DNA of 16,458 nt, taken from contig JAEWWM010000035.1 in NCBI GenBank assembly GCA_023458915.1, positions 1 to 16,458 on the forward strand. Reading direction: 5' to 3'. Source of the stretch: Bacillota bacterium. GTDB taxonomy: Bacteria; Bacillota; Clostridia; Oscillospirales; Acutalibacteraceae. The position numbers were made by a program, and so were the translations under genes. Of this stretch, positions 14,949 to 16,458 are shown one piece after another. The notes beneath the pieces are model-generated. The model saw only the letters and a program-made list of their open reading frames with translations. It made no database searches and had not been told where the DNA came from. How positions within the stretch are numbered: position 1 is the first letter of the stretch; every line of letters starts with the position of its first letter.

Positions 14949-15099
14949 AAAATAATTATAAAATAGGTACTCTCAAAATATAATACTTTAACAAGATATA
15001 GAAAAATATTATTAATTCTCTGAATTGTTAAAAATTCAATTAATTATTAAAATAGTTGCTGCTGTTTAGAAAACCTAAAATTTATTTACAGATGCAAAA

Positions 15100-15900
15100 C
15101 TACATAAGTACAAAAAGTAGAAAACACAAAATTTCGTAATAATCACTACTTTTAAATCTAACAATTTTTTCATCTTCAAGTGAAGCTCCTGGATAAAACC
15201 CAGCTTTATAAGCTTGTTGGCCGATAAACTTTATTGACACATCAAATTCTGAAGGCATTTGTACTTTACATTTTGAAGAATTTTCTACTGCTTTTTTTGC
15301 TCCCTCTTTTATTAATTGCAAAGCCACTCCGGGGTGTAGAGAAATTGTTGCTTCTCCGACTCCCTCAAAAACCGGAACAGTAGTAATTTCCGGTATAAAT
15401 TTTTTCGCTTCTTCACAAATAGCTTTATCCCCGGAAATGAAGCAAACCGGTACGCCGTAATATCCTGCAGTGTAGCAATTTATCAAAAATTCACTTGCTA
15501 TAATGTCATTAATAGTAATACTGTTAACTTTTAAATGATTTAATGTGTGGGCTAGTGGGTTTCCATCTGAGGTTTTATTAGAATGATAACCTGTAAATAA
15601 AACGGCTTCATACCTTTCTCTTTCAAGTCCGCTCATCATTAATAAAGGATCATGGCCCCACCCTCTCATCAGTGTAGTGTTTAAGGGTAATTCATCATGA
15701 ATTATATTTTTTGCTGTAGCATGAGCATCTTTTACAAAAATACTTTCCGCACCGCCGAGCGTCGCTCCTTCGCAAGCCGCTTTTACTTCTTTTGTCATTT
15801 GTTTTTGAAAATAATAATAATCTTCTGTTCCTTTAGTTGCTTCAGCCCAATCTGTAATTCCGCACGTTCCCTCTATATCGCAACTTAAAAAAACTTTCAT
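15100..15900 (-). CDS. M55-family D-aminopeptidase, DppA-like
   Basis: A 266-residue zinc peptidase that releases D-amino acids from the N-terminus of short peptides. Its Bacillus relative DppA acts on D-Ala-D-Ala and assembles into a decameric ring. The expected zinc ligands are visible: D8 and E10 (CDIEGTCG), H60 (KDAHATA), H106 (TGYHS) and E137 (SEFLIN). The length is close to normal, but the end (YEILCFLLFVLM) is unusually hydrophobic and may be slightly altered. The ATG at 15900 has GGAGAG at 7 nt; the ATG at 15915 lies inside the ribosome binding region. It follows the hydrolase gene by 87 bases on the same strand. No peptide transporter genes are adjacent, unlike in the Bacillus dpp operon. 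Likely used for cell-wall dipeptide recycling or peptide nutrition. Confidence 0.88.
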   Translation of the reverse strand: MKVFLSCDIEGTCGITDWAEATKGTEDYYYFQKQMTKEVKAACEGATLGGAESIFVKDAHATAKNIIHDELPLNTTLMRGWGHDPLLMMSGLERERYEAVLFTGYHSNKTSDGNPLAHTLNHLKVNSITINDIIASEFLINCYTAGYYGVPVCFISGDKAICEEAKKFIPEITTVPVFEGVGEATISLHPGVALQLIKEGAKKAVENSSKCKVQMPSEFDVSIKFIGQQAYKAGFYPGASLEDEKIVRFKSSDYYEILCFLLFVLM

Positions 15901-15946
15901 AGGTTCACTCTCCATAGCAAAATTTTTTAATTCATCTGAATTAATC

Positions 15947-15975
15947 GTAAGCGAATCTTACACTACCTAAGTGTA
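15947..15975. repeat. Two overlapping small inverted repeats
   Basis: GTAAG/CTTAC (15947-15951, 15957-15961) and TACACT/AGTGTA (15959-15964, 15970-15975) each have a 5-nt loop and share bases 15959-15961, so only one can form at a time. They lie between the hydrolase and the D-aminopeptidase. No T tract follows. Confidence 0.4.
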
Positions 15976-15987
15976 TTTATCAAAATG

Positions 15988-16458
15988 TTATTTTATTTTA
16001 ATAATTTCTCTTTTTAAAATAGAAAAAAACTCATCTCTGGCATAATATTCTTTCCATGGATCATGTCCACATTTATCAATTATAAACATTTTAAAATTAG
16101 TCAATCTGCTTTCTAATGGTATTTTCACACCTTCCCATGGATGTGGGTCGTTTTTACCATGAATAGCTACAACTGGGCACTCAATTAAATTACTAAAATT
16201 TAGTAACTCTCCATTTGCACGCATTGGTCTTATTTCATTCATTAATAATTCGTATTGTGATTTATTAAAGTTTATCATATCTGATTCAATATCTGGTAAA
16301 AGACAATAATTATCTGGATTGTACTCAAAACCTTTAGAATATAAATTTGCCTTTTTTATATCCTTCAATTGTTCTAATGGTATATTTTGTCTATTTCTTG
16401 ATTTATGTAATAGAGGTAAATATTTTATTTCAAATGGTCCACTGTCTATAAGAATCAA
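15988..16458 (-). CDS. Alpha/beta hydrolase, C-terminal part (5' end outside window)
   Basis: The last 156 codons of an alpha/beta-fold hydrolase; the frame is open to the window edge. It begins at a typical strand (LILIDSGPF) that follows the nucleophile serine in this fold, so the serine and oxyanion hole are outside the window. The remaining catalytic residues are visible: an acid at D104 (AIHGKNDPHPW) and a histidine at H132 (KCGHDPWKE). A lid region of about 80 residues sits between them. The substrate cannot be deduced. Families with this layout include prolyl iminopeptidases and ester hydrolases; the proximity of a D-aminopeptidase makes a peptidase role possible but not shown. Confidence 0.75.
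   Translation of the reverse strand: MILIDSGPFEIKYLPLLHKSRNRQNIPLEQLKDIKKANLYSKGFEYNPDNYCLLPDIESDMINFNKSQYELLMNEIRPMRANGELLNFSNLIECPVVAIHGKNDPHPWEGVKIPLESRLTNFKMFIIDKCGHDPWKEYYARDEFFSILKREIIKIK

Overview
The window is AT-rich, with short leaders, AGGAG-type ribosome binding sites and near-consensus sigma-A promoters. Its gene families (homodimeric glycyl-tRNA synthetase, NifS/IscU, oxygen-sensitive class III ribonucleotide reductase, TIGR04086, YcxB-like and YetF/DUF421 membrane proteins, a PASTA protein with a kinase fold) point to an anaerobic low-GC Firmicute. A clostridial, perhaps Oscillospiraceae-type, organism is an inference from this gene mix. No rRNA or other decisive marker is present.

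Layout. (1) 1-1759, plus strand: two tandem paralogous membrane-anchored helical proteins of unknown function, the first cut by the window edge, separated by a strong terminator and an extended -10 promoter. (2) 1715-3395, minus strand: an M24 metallopeptidase followed by a four-helix TIGR04086-type membrane protein, whose 3' end overlaps the second paralog tail to tail. (3) 3552-4211, minus: a secreted helical protein with four in-frame copies of an 8-residue repeat. (4) 4398-10095, minus: a six-gene, tightly packed row: redoxin, nrdD, nrdG-like activase, glyS, nifS, iscU. A promoter at 10245-10273 has one NrdR-box-like palindrome exactly filling its -35/-10 spacer and a second just downstream of the -10. 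(5) 10432-12042, minus: a zinc-ribbon, kinase-fold, membrane, two-PASTA protein whose catalytic loop looks inactive. (6) 12256-12470, plus: tRNA-Gln(CTG) and tRNA-Pro(CGG), then a YcxB-like membrane protein. (7) 13239-13497: decayed start of an IS3-family element. (8) 13507-13843, minus: tRNA-Met, tRNA-Glu and tRNA-Val(CAC) behind a strong promoter. (9) 14138-14863, plus: a YetF-like DUF421 protein. (10) 15100-16458, minus: the C-terminal part of an alpha/beta hydrolase and a DppA-like D-aminopeptidase.

How the genes fit together: the redoxin, NrdD and activase would make deoxynucleotides without oxygen. The redoxin may supply electrons, the activase uses an iron-sulfur cluster and S-adenosylmethionine to install the glycyl radical, and NifS/IscU at the end of the same row build iron-sulfur clusters. 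The NrdR-like boxes suggest repression when dNTPs are plentiful.

I see no defence system, CRISPR array, prophage or biosynthetic cluster. The least explained items are the tandem membrane-protein paralogs, the repeat protein, the predicted pseudokinase and the redoxin-linked reductase with its unusual activase motif.
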